Positions 13,905-14,699 of a DNA stretch of 14,699 nt are shown piece by piece (within the stretch, counting starts at the first letter, position 1; each line of letters opens with the position of its first letter). Under the pieces are notes generated by a model that was given only the letters and a program-made list of their open reading frames with translations, was not told where the DNA came from and searched no databases. The stretch lies in NCBI GenBank assembly GCA_041743485.1, contig JBGTMR010000083.1:1-14699 (forward strand), written 5' to 3'. The position numbers were made by a program, and so were the translations under genes. The stretch comes from JANDLT01 sp041743485 (lineage in GTDB: Bacteria; Acidobacteriota; Blastocatellia; Pyrinomonadales; Pyrinomonadaceae).

Positions 13905-14246
13905 TCAATCTATTACGCCCTTTCCCTCTTCGTCGCTCAACTCGATCTCCATCCGTAAAAGCGCGGTTGAAAAAGTCTTCCCCTGCGCGTCGGTCATCAG
14001 ACTAAGCGTGCCGCCGCCGCCGAGAGATTCGTGAAGCAGGAAATTCAGCGCGTGCAAATTCGGCAGTTCAAAGCGTTCGACTGCGCCTTTGACCATCGCA
14101 CCGAAGTGAGTTTTGACGCGCTCCGCCGTGACTTCGCGTTTGATGATTTCGTAAATCTCCGGCGTGAACGCGAGCAAGCCGACGTTCGCCGTATCGCCTT
14201 TGTCGCCACTTCGCGCGTGCGCGAGTTTTGTTAATTGAATACGCAT
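13905..14246 (-). CDS. Short stand-alone AtuA C-terminal-like domain protein
   Basis: The 113-residue protein matches the C-terminal domain of AtuA, a protein of acyclic terpene (citronellol/geraniol) breakdown whose biochemical role is unclear. The diagnostic start is LTKLAHARSGDKGDTANVG, followed by an alpha/beta pattern and FELPNLHALNFLLHESLGGGG. The large N-terminal AtuA domain is missing, so this is the stand-alone short form. The ATG at 14246 is preferred; a TTG at 14261 adds five residues. It sits 24 bases after the Nudix gene and one base before the hydrolase gene. Family membership is fairly sure; function is not known. Confidence 0.85.
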   Translation of the reverse strand: MRIQLTKLAHARSGDKGDTANVGLLAFTPEIYEIIKREVTAERVKTHFGAMVKGAVERFELPNLHALNFLLHESLGGGGTLSLMTDAQGKTFSTALLRMEIELSDEEGKGVID

Positions 14247-14270
14247 GGTTTTCAGTCTCAAATCTTCAAA

Positions 14271-14699
14271 TCAAACTCTTTCGCGTTCGTATAAATCAAA
14301 CAGATGAAACGCGACGACGACCAGCGCGTGAGTGATAATACCTTCACGAATCAACCCGCCAACATCACTCAAAGGCACAAGCCGCGCCGTTGTGTGTTCC
14401 GTGCTGTCTTGATTTTGATAAACCTTGTCTACGTCGCTTAATCGCACATCGCGCACCAGAAAAGTGTGAATCGAATTGTTTTGAATTGCCGGATTCGGAT
14501 GCGTGCTTCCCAAGTTGACAACATCATCGCCCGCGTAGTTCGTCTCTTCCCACAACTCGCGCAACGCCGCTTCGCGCGGGTTTTCGCCCGCATCAACCAT
14601 CCCGCCCGGAATCTCCAACGTCACACGTTCAATGCCGTGACGGTACTGTTCAATCATCACAACTTCGTTATTCACTGTTAAGGGAATCACGTTTATCCA
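14271..14699 (-). CDS. Nudix hydrolase, ADP-ribose-pyrophosphatase-like (5' end outside window)
   Basis: The frame runs off the right edge (WINVIPLT at the boundary), so the N terminus is missing; 142 residues are visible. Upstream of the Nudix box stand EQYRHGIERVTLEIPGG, as in the ADP-ribose/ADP-sugar pyrophosphatase group. The box (14535-14603) reads G-x5-E-x7-R-E-L-x-E-E-T, with all metal-binding glutamates present, but the next residue is Asn instead of the consensus Gly. It hydrolyses a nucleoside diphosphate linked to another moiety; the substrate is not set by these motifs. It is the first visible gene of the cluster. Confidence 0.9.
   Translation of the reverse strand, partial: WINVIPLTVNNEVVMIEQYRHGIERVTLEIPGGMVDAGENPREAALRELWEETNYAGDDVVNLGSTHPNPAIQNNSIHTFLVRDVRLSDVDKVYQNQDSTEHTTARLVPLSDVGGLIREGIITHALVVVAFHLFDLYERERV

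Overview
The window looks like chromosomal DNA of a free-living Gram-negative bacterium. Moderate-to-high GC, many repeat-rich spacers, a gene for an acidobacterial-style secreted protein, and a short AtuA-like protein beside acyl-CoA genes suggest Acidobacteriota (Blastocatellia or relatives). That placement is inference from style; there is no rRNA or tRNA here to confirm it.

Layout. 1-1344 (+) is the C-terminal 447 residues of a two-AAA-domain Clp/Hsp100 ATPase, cut by the window edge and followed by a strong hairpin. 1345-1743 has no gene but is packed with inverted repeats. 1744-2682 (+) encodes a secreted LolA-like protein of unknown role. From about 7656 down to 2754 (-) runs a classical translation/secretion block, in transcription order ffh, rpsP, rimM, trmD, rplS, rnhB, then an unrecognised acidic 115-residue protein. 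It has a near-consensus sigma70-type promoter in front of ffh. A perfect 30-bp inverted repeat made of heptamers overlaps the ffh stop and leads into rpsP, whose Shine-Dalgarno sits in a small hairpin. rpsP, rimM and probably trmD use non-ATG starts.

7586-8003 has no gene. It holds the ffh promoter and a symmetric, nested palindromic element of about 200 bp. Next to it lies an AT-richer gene (8004-8777, -) for a two-domain protein that looks like an EVE-HNH modification-dependent endonuclease, the best candidate here for a defence function. Then come a divergent pair: a membrane-anchored family-2 glycosyltransferase (-) and a polytopic GT39/ArnT-like transferase (+). This pairing is typical of polyprenyl-phosphate-sugar synthesis followed by sugar transfer outside the membrane.

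The right end is a compact minus-strand cluster, in transcription order: Nudix hydrolase (cut by the window edge), short AtuA-like protein, epoxide-hydrolase-like alpha/beta hydrolase, and a crotonase-fold enoyl-CoA hydratase. It suggests catabolism of acyl-CoA or terpenoid-like compounds, but the substrate cannot be read from sequence.

Most of the window is ordinary. The unusual items are the EVE-HNH gene beside a large palindrome, the ffh-rpsP junction structure, the altered pore loop in the Clp ATPase, and several dispersed palindromic repeats.
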